NCBI RefSeq assembly: GCF_014839805.1
Contig: NC_051140.1
Location: 10,685,826 to 10,749,825 of the forward strand
Source of the DNA: Manduca sexta
Lineage: Eukaryota > Arthropoda > Insecta > Lepidoptera > Sphingidae
DNA length: 64,000 nt
Direction: 5' to 3'
This document shows, in pieces, positions 13,411 through 25,240 of the stretch. The notes below the pieces were generated by a model. That model ran no database searches. It was given only the letters and a program-made list of their open reading frames with translations, and was not told the DNA's origin. The translations under genes and the position numbers were made by a program. The number at the start of each line of letters is the position of its first letter. The first letter of the stretch is position 1.

Positions 13411-13418
13411 AAATTCAA

Positions 13419-13565
13419 GATGGCCGTCTTGGCGGGAATACCTACCATACTTACTTGACATTTGCGTTCGGGCGCGTTTGGTTCATGAGACGCGTGACCT
13501 TCACCTGGTTCGCAGGTGAACGCGCTTGGAACGCACCGATACGGTGGTGCAGGCGCGTAAGTTTC
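13419..13565 (+). other. GC-rich patch with hairpin and splice-donor-like end
   Basis: This patch of about 145 bp is clearly richer in G+C and CpG than its A+T-rich flanks. It holds an ATG in good context (aagatggcc near 13419) that stops after 12 codons, a perfect 8-bp hairpin ttcacctg/caggtgaa at 13500-13520, and a donor-like cgc|gtaagt with GT at about 13557. It could be a non-coding first exon, a regulatory element or an old repeat. I do not recognise a protein. Confidence 0.3.
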
Positions 13566-13569
13566 GATG

Positions 13570-16317
13570 TTCCGACAAACTATTAATACATTTGAATGGT
13601 TTAAAATATTGTGAATATGTTGTTAATTTAATACTTATCTACAACATACACATATTGAAGGTTTTATGATAACTACTTTTTTTAGGAATTTCGTTTTTAT
13701 TTTCATGACATTGATTGATATTCATTGTTTGTCTGCGGGCTGATATAGCGCGTTGGTATTGTTTTGAATGTTTGAACTACCCGCGCATTTGTTGCATTTT
13801 GTTTTCACTGCGTTGGCAGCATGAGGTAGTGCTTAGAGAATATGGAATACTCAATACGAACGTTGGTAGTATTTTTTCGTTTGTAATATTTTTGCTTGTG
13901 CTCGGTGAGGTCAACTGTCTATCGTTGAACTAAATAACTGTTTCTTTATTTGTTATCACTACCTACGTGAATTAATTTTTTTTTAAATTTTTTGCTAGGT
14001 ACGTATCATGGTAGGTAGATACCTACTCTTATAAACAGTCCATTTTATAATTTTTTGTATATTTGACAGAAAAAATCGAAACATTTTATGTACCAAACAG
14101 ATTGTGAGAAACAGTGCAGAATATTTGCCTTAAAAGTAGTTTAAAAATTAGCAAATTTTTTATATTGAAACGTAACATATAAATTATTTCGCCCAATGCT
14201 TATTTGGAACGCAAATAGATTGCTTTACTTGGCACATTATTTATGCAGCTTCAGTCAAACGCTGATGTTCAACAATAATTAAATAAATCTTTAGATCGGT
14301 TCCTTATATTTCTAAATACGCTGTTAACATAAAAAATAAGTTTACATAATATGAACCAATTGCTTTGAAATCAATCGTGAGATACGTTTTCGCATTGGAT
14401 GAGTCCCAGCGGACAGTTAAAATACTGATTCAACAATAACATACTATTAGATGCTCAATTTATTTAATTTAACGAGAGATCGTGTCCGATCTAGGCTCAG
14501 TTTAACCTCACTCAGTTTGGTCAAGGCTGTTTAAGCTTAGTATTTTAGTTTTAGTTTTGACCTCCCTGTCAGTCGGAAATCTGCGTCCAAAATACTAATG
14601 ACTGGTTATTACACTTGTCCACTTTTTGTTATTGCACAATTAACCTTAAAGGTCCGGTTAATGTATTTTAAGTTGTTGAGAAGACGAGTTTCGCTAGTGC
14701 CAATGTTATTAAACCAATAATAAACCTAAAAATATCCGTCAGACTTCTTTTGATGGCATAGTTCTATCTCTGCCAGTATCTTTATTGATACTCATTAATT
14801 ATGAGCAGCACTCGCCAAAACGCTCACAGCTGAGTTAGACTGGATTGATAGTTTGACTGATGGTGAGCGCTGACCTCAGTCAAGCTTAGTAAAACAATGA
14901 ATAGTCGTACGTACGTAGTAATTCATCCCTACTTTAACATTGTCTAAAGGGTATCGGAAACTGTCAACTTGTTCCAGAGAAACAATACACTACTATAAAA
15001 TTTTCCTTTGTTGAAGTAGTTGACGCAACTCAGTCAATGTAGAGTTGAAGATGTGTAAGTTACTCAAGCAACTATCAATTTCATAGTAAATTAAGTATTA
15101 TTTCGCAGCAACATGTTGATAGCGTCTGCGCGAAGCTTTAGTGCAGCTTCAAAGGATCTTACGTGTAACTTGATAGATTATGGCTTAAGAATTATTGGTA
15201 GCGATACGCCGTGACATTAACCGAGAGCGCGAGTTGTTGACAAGCTATATTAAGCCGTAGCGGCGTGGTGACAGCTTAGGAATAGAAACTAATCCAAGTT
15301 CACAATATGCGTAGCGCGCGTGACAGTTTTAGGTCAACGGATTACCTGTTTCTTTGGATTTGTAATACGTTTATCACGTTGAGACAATACGGACGTGAAG
15401 TGAGTTTGTAATGCGTACTTAAAATTATATGGGAATGTATAATAGTTTGATTTGATAACATGGGTATAATATGGGCCAAGTTATGTGTAAACTAGTGCAC
15501 TGGTATGGTATGTAGGTTTTATACGACGTAAAGTTTCGATACCGGCCTGTATAAAATTATCGAGCACAAGCTATCCTTCGTATTAAAGGGCTTTGTGTCG
15601 TAAATCCATCAGGCTCAATGCATGTAAAGCCTTAAATGTGTATTTTCCTCCTACTTTCCGCGTAAAAAACTAAATAAAAATTATAATTTATTTTATTTTA
15701 CAGTAATTGTGTTATTTTTTATTTTAATTGCATATATTAATTATCATTTTATTCTTAATACTGCAAACATTTACCTAGGTTAATCTCAATTATGTATATT
15801 ACATTTTCGCTTTAAATGTTATTAAAGTACAATTTCAACAAAACTTATACGCCTTGTTTTCTAAAAACTTAGCAACGTAATTATAATCACTGGTAATTTG
15901 AATTCCATAACTAGACTTGTCTAGAAAGAACTTCACATTATAGATTTCAATTACAATTTTTTGTTTTTCGTTGCATGATTAATTTTTAAATGAGTGCCTA
16001 GAAATGCTTTATTTATGGTTCTTTATCTTTTAGTTTTTAATGCAAGAGACAAATTATTATGGGTCGCAATATTAACAAAGAATTGAATTGAAGTTCTGTT
16101 CGAACACTTATATGAATTTAATTAAGCACACCTAAATCAGCTATGATTTAATTTTTTAATTGTATACACCATAAACCAGTGGGACTTTTGCTATACAGTA
16201 TTCTACATCGTCTCTACACACCCGAGATGGACTGAATGATCATAATAATATGTGCTACTGATATAAAGGATTTGCAGTAACGTGCGTGAAGGCAAATTGC
16301 GTCTACCGGTGTAAAGA
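13570..16317. other. Gene-free A+T-rich stretch
   Basis: No gene or transposon is recognised. The region 14800-14890 has several TGACC/GAGCGC-type motifs but no clear arrangement. Confidence 0.45.
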
Positions 16318-16457
16318 AAGGAAACGAGGATTATAAGGAAGGGGAAGGGTCAGGCCTTCGGATATCTTCCTCGCTATACAAAACGCAACAGAAGCTGACA
16401 CTTCACATCGCTTGTCTGTACGACAATGGTGCTACTTCGATCGAACCGGCTTAGCTG
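16318..16457 (+). repeat. Probable relic of a lepidopteran interspersed repeat
   Basis: The segment ggaaggggaagggtcaggcc, then cttcctcgctataca and aaacgcaaca, then gtgctacttcgatcgaaccgg resembles repeats I remember from many lepidopteran sequences. A short stretch at about 25525-25556 (aacgcaactg...gtcacttcaca) shares one part. Class and boundaries are unknown. Attribution is from memory and low confidence. Confidence 0.3.
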
Positions 16458-19400
16458 TAAACAAATATCTTCACATCGTGCCACTAGTGTTTCCAACTGT
16501 AAGGTCACGCATTATATTTTATTTGAAACTTGTATAATTGTGCGTTTCAGCCTATTCATATGATTTCGTACGGTATATCGAAGTATTACAAGTCCAAATA
16601 AAATAGTTTTTCGTATTTTTTGCGGTTTTTTATATTTCCATTTTCTCCCGGCGTTCGAATCCAAAAACTAGTTTTATTTAGATGTCTAACATTCGCGTAA
16701 TCATTACACAAATACATTGCATACAATGGAAAATAAAGTAACATTGGTTTTTAAGGTGTCTTGTGCTACGGAACCCTAATTACTAACCTATAACATATTT
16801 ATTTTTATAGTTTTATCGATTTATATTATTTTTATACTCGTTTCTTAAGACTAAAAACAAAACTTGTGAAAACGTCGCCTATCCAGTTGCATCGATCTTT
16901 ACGATGGAAAAAAACTTGTTTTCGGAGTTGTCATGTTCGATTAATGAGCAACTTGCCATAATAACTATTAAAATATTTCATTATATTGTAATTATAAGTG
17001 TATTTTATCGCGAAATAAGTGATTAATAACCTTTATAATAACTCAGTATCGACAGGTTTTTTTAGTAGTTTTCAGAATACTTTTTTCTTTCATACAGTTT
17101 GCTAGATATTGCAGACTCAAACCATCATTGTATCCTAATATTATCGCAAATAATTTTGTGCTGGTTTCAATGACACATTGAATCTGTATTTAGATCTTTG
17201 CTTATCATTTCAAATGTAATTTTGCTATAGCACAGAATATCTATTCTTTATTAGATATCAATTTCTGGTTGCAACTTTATATATGTACAAATGCGTTTCA
17301 AGAATGATACGTGCGCTACATCATTCAAATTCCTTGAGCAATGGAAGCGTTAATATATTCTAAACATATAAATATATCTTCACAACGTATTCAATTTACA
17401 ATATTAGTAGTATGACAATTATATTTTCCTTTGATTCTAGTTTGAATACTGACCATTTTTAATATTATAAATCAGTGGCGTACTTCTGTAAGGGCAATGA
17501 AGTCATTTTTCTTCTTTCCTATTTTTTCTAAAGCCAATTGGGACTAAACTTTCAAGTGGGTGTCCAACTCAGCTCTCTGCGTCTTGCCATCTTGCCCATC
17601 ATTAGTTGGTAAAATGCGAATGATAAATAAGCTAAGCTTTCTCAGCCATTCAGTTATTGCACCTACTGTTGATTCTAAGATTTGTATTATATTGTTATTT
17701 TTTGTCTTTCATGGGATTGTGCAACTATTTAATTTGTCTTATTAGATTCTGTGGGATGCGCTTGCAACTTGTTCAATGTACATAGGATGAAACAGGAAGA
17801 AAAGGTAAGAATAAAAATTGTTCTTTTGCTGTTATATTCGAATATTATTTCTCTTAGCATTAATTACGTATTATAAACTAATAATTATTAGCGGACAGCG
17901 TGTTTCGAATAGAGATTAACGCCATCTATTTAATAAATAGAAAAGAATACTGTTTGACGGCGGATTGACACTAGCATGAGTTCTAGATCGGATCCCTAGT
18001 AAAGTCATCACAATAATGACCGGTCAGTGAGCGACGCGAATAGAAACAAAGGGGATATTCGTAAATACAAGACCGGCGTCAAGGCCAACGGGTTTAGCAC
18101 CATCAGAGCCATCTCAACGGCACAAACGGAATTGTTCGTCGACATCATCTTTATGAATAGCTAAGGTCCGCAGATGCTGGTTGACTTTATTATACAAACG
18201 TGTTTGCATTTACATATTTTTTTTATGAATTTATGATAAATCCGTCACTATTATCATATTATAAAGTGTTATTTTTAGAATTCCATAACTTTGTATACAC
18301 ATTTTGTTTATGGAAAATATTTTATCTTATCTTAAAAATATAGATCCAGATACTTAAAAAATTAAGTAGATATTTGATAAAAAGTATTTAAGAATTGAAA
18401 CTAATTTCATTTCATTTCATTTAAAAAGCTTTTTATTTAGTTTGAGAATAGTAAAAGCTCCTGTTTTTTTACTATAAAGAGATATCCATTCTGGTAGGAA
18501 TTTGGTGTAAGACGTTTTTGTATTTATTGATTATTATTAATATTAAGAAAAATACCTTATCAAATTCAACCTATGTCACTGATATACATGCTAAACTGGA
18601 GTAGCACAACCCTGAAGTCCCACTGACAGAGAATTTAATTTTGTTTTACGATTTAAAAATATATGTAACGGATATAATTATAGTTTTCCAACCAATAACC
18701 GCGATATGTGGAGTACAGGGTAGTGCATAACAAGTTGTTTGAATTGGGACGCGTCCCGTTTCCAATCGCTGCATTAGTTTTAGACTGATTTATGTTTGTG
18801 CGAGATTGTTTACCAACTACAGAACGGATTTACGACCACCTGCGAGGGGCTTAGTTGAGAACGTGCCTTGAGTGCGATCCACCAAGAGGCAGTGGATCCT
18901 CTCAAATTTTAGAGGAAATTGTAATGCTTTGGTGATGTATCCTGAATGTTCGATTTAAGTGTAAGGTGGCTATTTTATGGTCATGACGGTAAATACGTAT
19001 GTTCGTAAATTATTATACCAAATATTATCAGTGCTCAGCTAAGTTTTATGTGAAATTTAATTATAAGATTTAGTAAGCACATTCATTCTAATAAATAATG
19101 GCGAGGTGTACACTTAAAAATTGTTGTTAATATATTCATAATGTTTAAAAACGTAAAGCTTTGCCAATCCTACGTTGTAAGTGTCGCTAATTTCTATTAT
19201 GAATAATGATTTACTTCTGTGCGCAACACCTACACGAACTTTGAAGCCACCACAGCACACAGGTAATGTAAACAAAGAGCAGAGCATGTTCAATTTTGAG
19301 AGATCGCCGACACACGTTTGGCTTACCGTGTATTGTCCAATTGAGAGGAACCATGGGCCCAATTCCGTTGTATTAATGATTTATGACAGCCGAATCGGCA

Positions 19401-19469
19401 TCGAAACGAAACTGTCAACTGAATTACACATGACGTTCATGACTCGACGTGAAATGGGACATGCATAAC
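16458..19469. other. Gene-free stretch before the LINE
   Basis: No gene is recognised. It contains a short reverse-strand match to the gggttccgta repeat type (about 16765-16780), an (atttc)n microsatellite at 18404-18422, and a 12-bp perfect palindrome gggacgcgtccc at 18746-18757. A frame open from about 18001 to 18162 has no start or domain I can identify. Confidence 0.45.
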
Positions 19470-19485
19470 TAACACTGTAAAATCA

Positions 19486-21502
19486 GTGCCACTAAAAAAT
19501 AAAATATCATTCAGTGCTTGGGCAACAAACGGTATTAGACGTAGTAGAGATGTTCTCTATGAATTATATGACAGAAGGTCCTTTACACCCAATGTCGAAT
19601 TTAATAATTATGTGAGAACATACTCTCAAATTTTTAAACGTGTATGTAGGTATGCTAAAGCTGCCTATATCAGTAGTCATATTAAAAACTCAGATAATAG
19701 AATTAAAACTACTTGGAAAATTATTAATACTGAAACTGGCAAAAATAAAACTAATGACAAGATTTTATTGAACATTAATGACGAGCTAGTTTCAGATAAA
19801 TATAGAATAGCTAATTACTTTGAACATTTTTTACTAACATACCTTTTGAAACGACAAAATGTCTGCCATCCTCACCAGGGGCAGCTGAGTCGTTCTTAAA
19901 ACAAAATGTTGATCTGTCGATTCCAAATTTCGAATTTGAGTTTGTCACGCACTCTGATATAATAAAAGTATTTAAGAGCTTAAACATAAAAAGCACTGAA
20001 GACCTATGGGGTTTATCTGTTAAAGCGTTGCAGTCAGTAATAGACAACATTGCCCCAATTCTTGCGGAAATCTTTAACTGCTGCGTCAGAGACGGCATAT
20101 TTCCTGATCTTATGAAGGTTAGCAAAGTAGTACCAATTTTTAAAGCAGGTTGTTCTAACACCCCCTCTAATTTCAGACCTATTTCTATTTTACCAGCCTT
20201 AAGTAAGGTATTTGAAAACTAATGCTTAACCAAATGCTGGTGTTTTTAATAAAAATGGGATCTTACATAATAGACAATTCGGCTTTACAAAAGGCAGATC
20301 CACGCAAGATGCTGGACGTGCTTTAGTCAAAGCTGTGTTAGATGCTTGGGAGGGATCCCAGGATGCACTGGGGGTCTTTTGTGATCTTTCCAAGGCATTC
20401 GATTGCGTCGATCACAAAACCCTCATTTTAAAGCTTCATTATTATGGTATTAGAGGAATTGGACTTAAACTAATATCTTCATATTTATCAGGTCGAAATC
20501 AAAAAGTATTTATCGACAACGTCTCCTCTGCCGGGTCCGCAGTTAGAATTGGGGTTCCCCAGGGTTCCATATTGGGTCCATTCCTATTCTTAGTTTACAT
20601 AAATGACCTGCCTTACATGGTTGATAATATGGCAGATGTAGTATTGTTCGCTGACGACACTTCGATTATTTTAAGTTAAATAGAAGGGATGAGAATCTCG
20701 GTGAGCCACATAAAGTACTTAGTTTGATTTCTGACTGGTTCTCTTCTAATAATTTACTTTTAAATGCCGCAAAAACGAAATGTGTCAGATTTTCGTTACT
20801 GAATAAAAAAGGAACTAAATATTGATTTAGATGGGGATAAATTAGAATTAGTTCCCTCAACGGTCTTCCTCGGGGTTTCAATCGATAGTAAATTGCAATG
20901 GGGCCCCATATTCAAAAAATTTCTAGTAAACTGAGCTCTGCCGTGTTTGCTATTAGGAAGATTAGACAATTAACTGACGTGGCTACGGCAAGGCTAGTGT
21001 ATTTTGCATACTTCCACAGCATTATGTCCTATTGTATTCTTCTGTGGGGCTCTGCTGCAGATCTGCAGACCATTTTTATCTTGCAGAAACGAGCGATTAG
21101 AGCTATTTACAACCTTCGCTCTCATGATTCCCTTAGGCAAATGTTTAAGGAGGTGAATATACTGACTTTGCCGGCCGAATATATTTTTCAGAATATAATG
21201 TACGTACGTAAAACCTTAGTACTTTTATTAAAAACAGTGACTTGCATAGTCTAAATACCAGAAATAAAAATAAATTGGTTGTCCCTAATCATAGGCTCTG
21301 TAAAACCAATAAATCTTTCTTAGTTAATAGCATTAAGTTCTATAATAAACTTCCCTTCGAAGTTACCAATTTGACCGAACAAAAATTCAAGTGTTATGTT
21401 AAGCGTGAATTAATGTGTAAAGGATACTATACTGTATCTGATTACCTTAATGATAAGACGGTTTGGAAAGTTTGTCCTGCACACAATGACCCACCATGTT
21501 AG
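19486..21502 (+). pseudogene. LINE ORF2 remnant: reverse transcriptase, endonuclease missing
   Basis: The protein track can be followed by similarity through segments that switch frame about seven times: near 19835, 20215, 20255, 20675, 20820, 20900 and 21235. Recognisable parts in order: pre-RT linker (19486-19840); RT motif with SNFRPISILPALSKVFE (about 20166-20216); catalytic region with DLSKAFDCVDHKTL (20380-20430), GVPQGSILGPFLFL (about 20550-20590) and the metal-binding FADDT (20647-20661); thumb-like GPHIQKISSKLSSA (from 20898); then YFHSIMSY and LLWGS and a C-terminal tail ending at 21502. An intact family member would reverse-transcribe its own RNA at nicked chromosomal DNA. This copy cannot make a working enzyme. 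Confidence 0.93.
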
Positions 21503-22297
21503 CACACATTAGTAATTAATTAACTGCCTAAAATGTCTTTTGTTACATGTCTCACATGCTTTTTTATAATAATGACATTTCTATAGTTCTAATTTGACAT
21601 AATCATATCATATCTTAATGAAATGTAATTTTTGAAAGACGACCACCCGATCATGTTGTGTTTGCCTGTTCAATATCACTCTTATTTTTTTCTTTTCTCA
21701 TGATTGAAAACTATGATTGTAAATGTAGGCGAATGCACGCTGTACGCCGTTATTTAAGTATGAATCTATGTTCTCTTTTATTTGCTATCGCTAATTTTAT
21801 TTTATGCCGCTCCAGGTTTAGTCGATTGGATTTCATCTTATCCCATGTTAACGGTGATGTGCGTGCATTAGCTTATATAACTATTGTGACTATGTACAAG
21901 AAAGACTTGGAAAAAAATACAAAAGAAGTACTGAACAATTGATGACAAAAAGAAAGCCCGGAGTTTCTTTCTGCCTTTCTTCTTCGGGTAGTCATCACTT
22001 AGGTAGCTAGTGAAAGGCTGGTAGGTTAGCTAGGCTAGGGCTCATGTCCTCACCGGTGAGGATCGCGACGCGTTACCCTTCTATTTCCCCTACTTGCCAG
22101 CCCGAGCTGGTTACTTCGGTTTGTACCTAGTCTTTTGTATAAACTTTATCCCTAATTTAAAATCTCCATAGTTATATAAGTGATTTTAATAGTTGTTTAG
22201 AAATAATAATTATTCTTATTCTTTGTTTTGACGTATCATAAGTGCAACTTTGTTCGCCTACGTGATAAATAAAGTATTTTATTTATTTTATTTATTT
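21503..22297 (+). other. LINE 3' UTR
   Basis: This is sequence between the ORF2 stop and the TTTAT tract. It contains an agaaagcccggagtttcttt block near 21950 that I remember from insect LINE 3' regions, and a 16-bp perfect palindrome at 22047-22062. An open frame at 21658-21942 lies inside it but shows no known domain and is probably incidental. 3' UTR structure is often what the LINE's own reverse transcriptase recognises. Confidence 0.7.
22047..22062. repeat. 16-bp perfect palindrome in the LINE 3' UTR
   Basis: tcctcaccggtgagga is identical on both strands and lies about 235 bp before the element's 3' end. It may fold as a hairpin in the LINE RNA or simply be chance. Conservation among other copies would decide. 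Confidence 0.6.
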
Positions 22298-22312
22298 TAA
22301 CACCGTGAATAT

Positions 22313-23943
22313 GTCAATAACAGTATTGGAAACAAAAAAGTATCCGATTAGGTGTTTGTTTATTTTTGTAATACTTCAATACTCTTATTAAGTCTAGATT
22401 AAATTACCCACAGTTTAAATAATAATTTTACCCTTATAATTAAATTTGGAATGTATTTGAATTACAACGTGTTGCGAAAGTAATTCTTATAATAAAACAT
22501 GTTCGTATTGTTATTTCGTGTAATAGAAACCTCGTATGTCGTAATTTTAGGTCTGAAATCTCATCGTGGGCTGGATTCCCGCAGTGACGCCGGTGTTTAC
22601 GTGATCCTTTAATGCTTTTTAGGATGTTGTGGGACGTAAAACATTACCTGTGTTACTGGTTTTTTTCTTATAACAGATCTGGAAAATGTGCCAAGATATT
22701 ATTCTAAAGTATTTTTGTGGCCCTCGGGAATGATCCCGTTCGAACTGGCCCGTTTATGCTGTAGGCAAAAAGTCTACAGTTTGACTCTACCCATGAGTAG
22801 TAGAGGCAGATGGATGTTAAATATAGAGACGGTGTGAATATTGAAATAAAATTATCTTACAGAAGGTTTATCCTGTCTGTAGAATTTTTATGTTGGGCTT
22901 CGAGAATTCTATTTTAAAAGTCCCTGAGGGGTGACGAAAATAGTCCCTTAGTGGAGTGTTTTCGATGTTAGTTAAGACCCATTTTCGTAGACCACGCTAG
23001 GGGGTGAATGTAAATAAGATTTGAATTTTAAAGCGGCCACTACACGCGGCAGTGTTGGTAATAAAGGCACAGGTACACTACACGCTTTAGTTGATTGACG
23101 TCCTTGTCAATATTTATTGGTACGTAATTCTGTTTCAATGAAATTTTGATTCTTATTGGATATCTTATATATCGTAAAACTTATAAAAATACTACTTTAT
23201 TTGTTTCATTATATAGTTGTTAAAAAGGTGGGGCATTTGAGGTCACCGGATATGTTATTTTCAGATCCGTTCGACAGCCAGGCGGAGCGTCGGCGGAGTT
23301 GAAGCACTGATACATTACTTGATAGATTGGACAAAGTAGGAAAAGTTACATAAGTTGGTCATTTATTCTTTGATAGAGCTAATACAGAAAATTCTAGGGT
23401 TATTATTGTAATTTATGAGGTATTTGCGCAACGTAATATCGGTTTTTATTTAATAAATTTTTTGAAGAGCTAAATCACGATTTAGGGACGACTAAAGTCA
23501 TCAACTGATAAAAGTTCAAATAAATAATAATCCGACAACAAAAGTAAATAAATAATGATGTATTTAGTTAATACTAATAATTCTGACAGTTGAATATCTT
23601 AGCAAACTTTTGACCCTGTGTTTGTATCAAACTGTGCACTGCCCTCGCGTGTCATATTTTTTTGTAAATGATAAAATGCCGTTTAACGTCGCCAGTTATG
23701 TGTTTTGTGAGGACGGAAAACTTTTTGTGACACGTTCTTTGCCGTCTACTTACAAAATGTGAGGTGTATTTGTTGATGTCCCTTGATAAATATACGTTTC
23801 TATGCTATGTATGTTTGTTTAATTATACTACATTTAGGTTTATGGAATATTCTTTGTTGTGTGCGATACTAAAAATAAAAAAAGTTGTTACAACCTTCTT
23901 ACTAAAATAAAATATTTCTATAATTACTTCTCATAATATCCTT
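22313..23943. other. Gene-free stretch with one possible small terminal exon
   Basis: No gene is recognised. The only coding-like signal is a GC-rich segment at 23265-23302 directly after an acceptor-like ttattttcag. It is treated as a finding, not as a gene. Confidence 0.45.
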
Positions 23944-24016
23944 AAATATTATAAAACAAAGCCTCCCGCCGCGTCTGCCTGAAAGCGACGAACTCAAAAA
24001 CTAACACGCGGGCAAA
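23944..24016 (+). mobile_element. Helitron-like fragment, internally deleted
   Basis: This starts with the same aatattataaa, then gcgtctgcctgaa and aactcaaaaact landmarks as the fuller copy at 25031-25240, then jumps to cacgcgggcaaa, part of that family's 3' hairpin region. It appears to be a deletion relic of a non-autonomous element. Confidence 0.55.
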
Positions 24017-25030
24017 ATTACGAGAAAAACTAGTTTGTTAATAATTTTTGTGTTGTTGAACTATGAAATTTTAATCTTAACTCAAGTCTGAAATCTGTGC
24101 GAAACTAAACTGCGGTGTTGTGTGTTAACCCATAATGTTATAAAATAATGCGCTTAACTCAAAACTCCGTTTAATCTGTAGTTATGTCTGGGATAGTAGA
24201 TAATTAATACAGCGTAATAAGCCAGCGTAGGTACTCTGCCAACTTATCTGAGCGTTAATTAAATTTTAAAGTATAACAAATTTCTTTAGACAAATATCCA
24301 GGTAAAGTGGATTTATTTATGAATATAAAACTGGACCTAGTTGTCGGCTTGAATGGTAATTAAAGTTAAGTCACTTGAAAGACTGTTGTTTTATTATTTT
24401 TATTTTCCATTAACAGTACGATGCTTCAGATCAAAGGCTGTCAACATTTTGTTGTTTCTTAAAGAAGTGTTGGCAGTTTAATTTCGTTATGATTTAAGGG
24501 TTAATTTTGATAAAAATGATTATACAAAGTTTTCAGTGTTCATTATAGTGTGAAATAATATTGACACGTTATTGGATGTTTGTTGGGTTTAATACTAGCC
24601 ATCTGATAAGAAAAGAGGTGACGCCGGTAAGGATAATAACTGACTTTAGTTATTAATTAGAGCGGGATAGGTGAGGATCTTAAATTTATTGGTTAACACA
24701 TTTATAAATGTCGATGCATCTTTATTCCAACCGACTCAACGAGGTTCTCAATTCGACTTGTATTTTTTCAGTTTGTTTCTGCAGACTTCGTCATTTATTA
24801 ACCAATTGGATTTTTTTAAAGAGTAGACTTTCAGATTTTTTCTATATTTTTTTTTTTATTAAATTTGCACGTTTAGCATAGCAGATACGTAATAAATACA
24901 GCTCATGATCCCCTAGGTTTAACCAACCACCGTGTTATTTATTACTTTATAACTCATCTGTTATTAATTGAGTATCTATAATATTATAAATATGCGTTTA
25001 ATAACAGCCTGTACATTAGTTATCCTTCCT
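24017..25030. other. Gene-free A+T-rich stretch
   Basis: I see no gene or recognisable repeat here, only short A/T runs near 24840-24860. Confidence 0.5.
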
Positions 25031-25240
25031 TACATATTATAAATCACAGTCCCTCGGTGGGTCTGTCTGTCTGAATGCAATGAACTCAAAAATAACTGGA
25101 TTTATTTTGATAAAATTTCGTATAGATATAGTTAGAAACCTTGGAAATAGCATTGTATATCTTCATCCTGGTAATATACATAGCGGAACTCCTATCCCTA
25201 AAAATTCTTTCACGCGGGTGAAGCCGCGAGCAAAAGCTGG
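25031..25240 (+). mobile_element. Non-autonomous Helitron-like element (Lep1-type), degraded
   Basis: The 3' end has the Helitron hallmarks. A hairpin with stem cgcgg (25213-25217) and ccgcg (25224-25228) and a 6-nt loop is followed about 8 nt later by CTGG (25237-25240, fits CTRR) and a T. The interior carries the gtctgtctgtctgaatgca and aactcaaaaataact landmarks common in lepidopteran short Helitron-like repeats. No Rep/helicase coding is present, so it would have been mobilised in trans by rolling-circle replication. The 5' TC terminus is not clear. The Lep1 comparison is from memory. Confidence 0.6.

Larger units (their letters stand above)
19470..22312 (+). mobile_element. 5'-truncated non-LTR retrotransposon (LINE), CR1/Jockey-group
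   Basis: The element body runs from about 19484 to 22297. It begins inside the linker before the reverse transcriptase, so the endonuclease half and any ORF1 are missing, as expected of 5' truncation during target-primed reverse transcription. Next come a broken ORF2 (to 21502), a 0.8-kb 3' UTR, and a 3' end of AATAAAG plus a short TTTAT/TTTTA tract at 22276-22297. A diverged target duplication is likely: taacactgtaaaat near 19470-19483 against taacaccgtgaatat near 22298-22312. Motif style (GVPQGSILGPFLFL, FADDT, LLWGS) fits the CR1/Daphne/Jockey group; the exact clade is uncertain. The copy is dead. Confidence 0.92.

Noticed and set aside
19811..20161. 116-codon minus-strand frame, also the frames at 19114-19362 and 20666-20881
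   Set aside because: Two are antisense to the LINE ORF2 and the first lies just upstream of it. They have no independent signal.
21658..21942. 94-codon frame as a host gene
   Set aside because: It lies inside the LINE 3' UTR, downstream of the ORF2 stop, and shows no domain.
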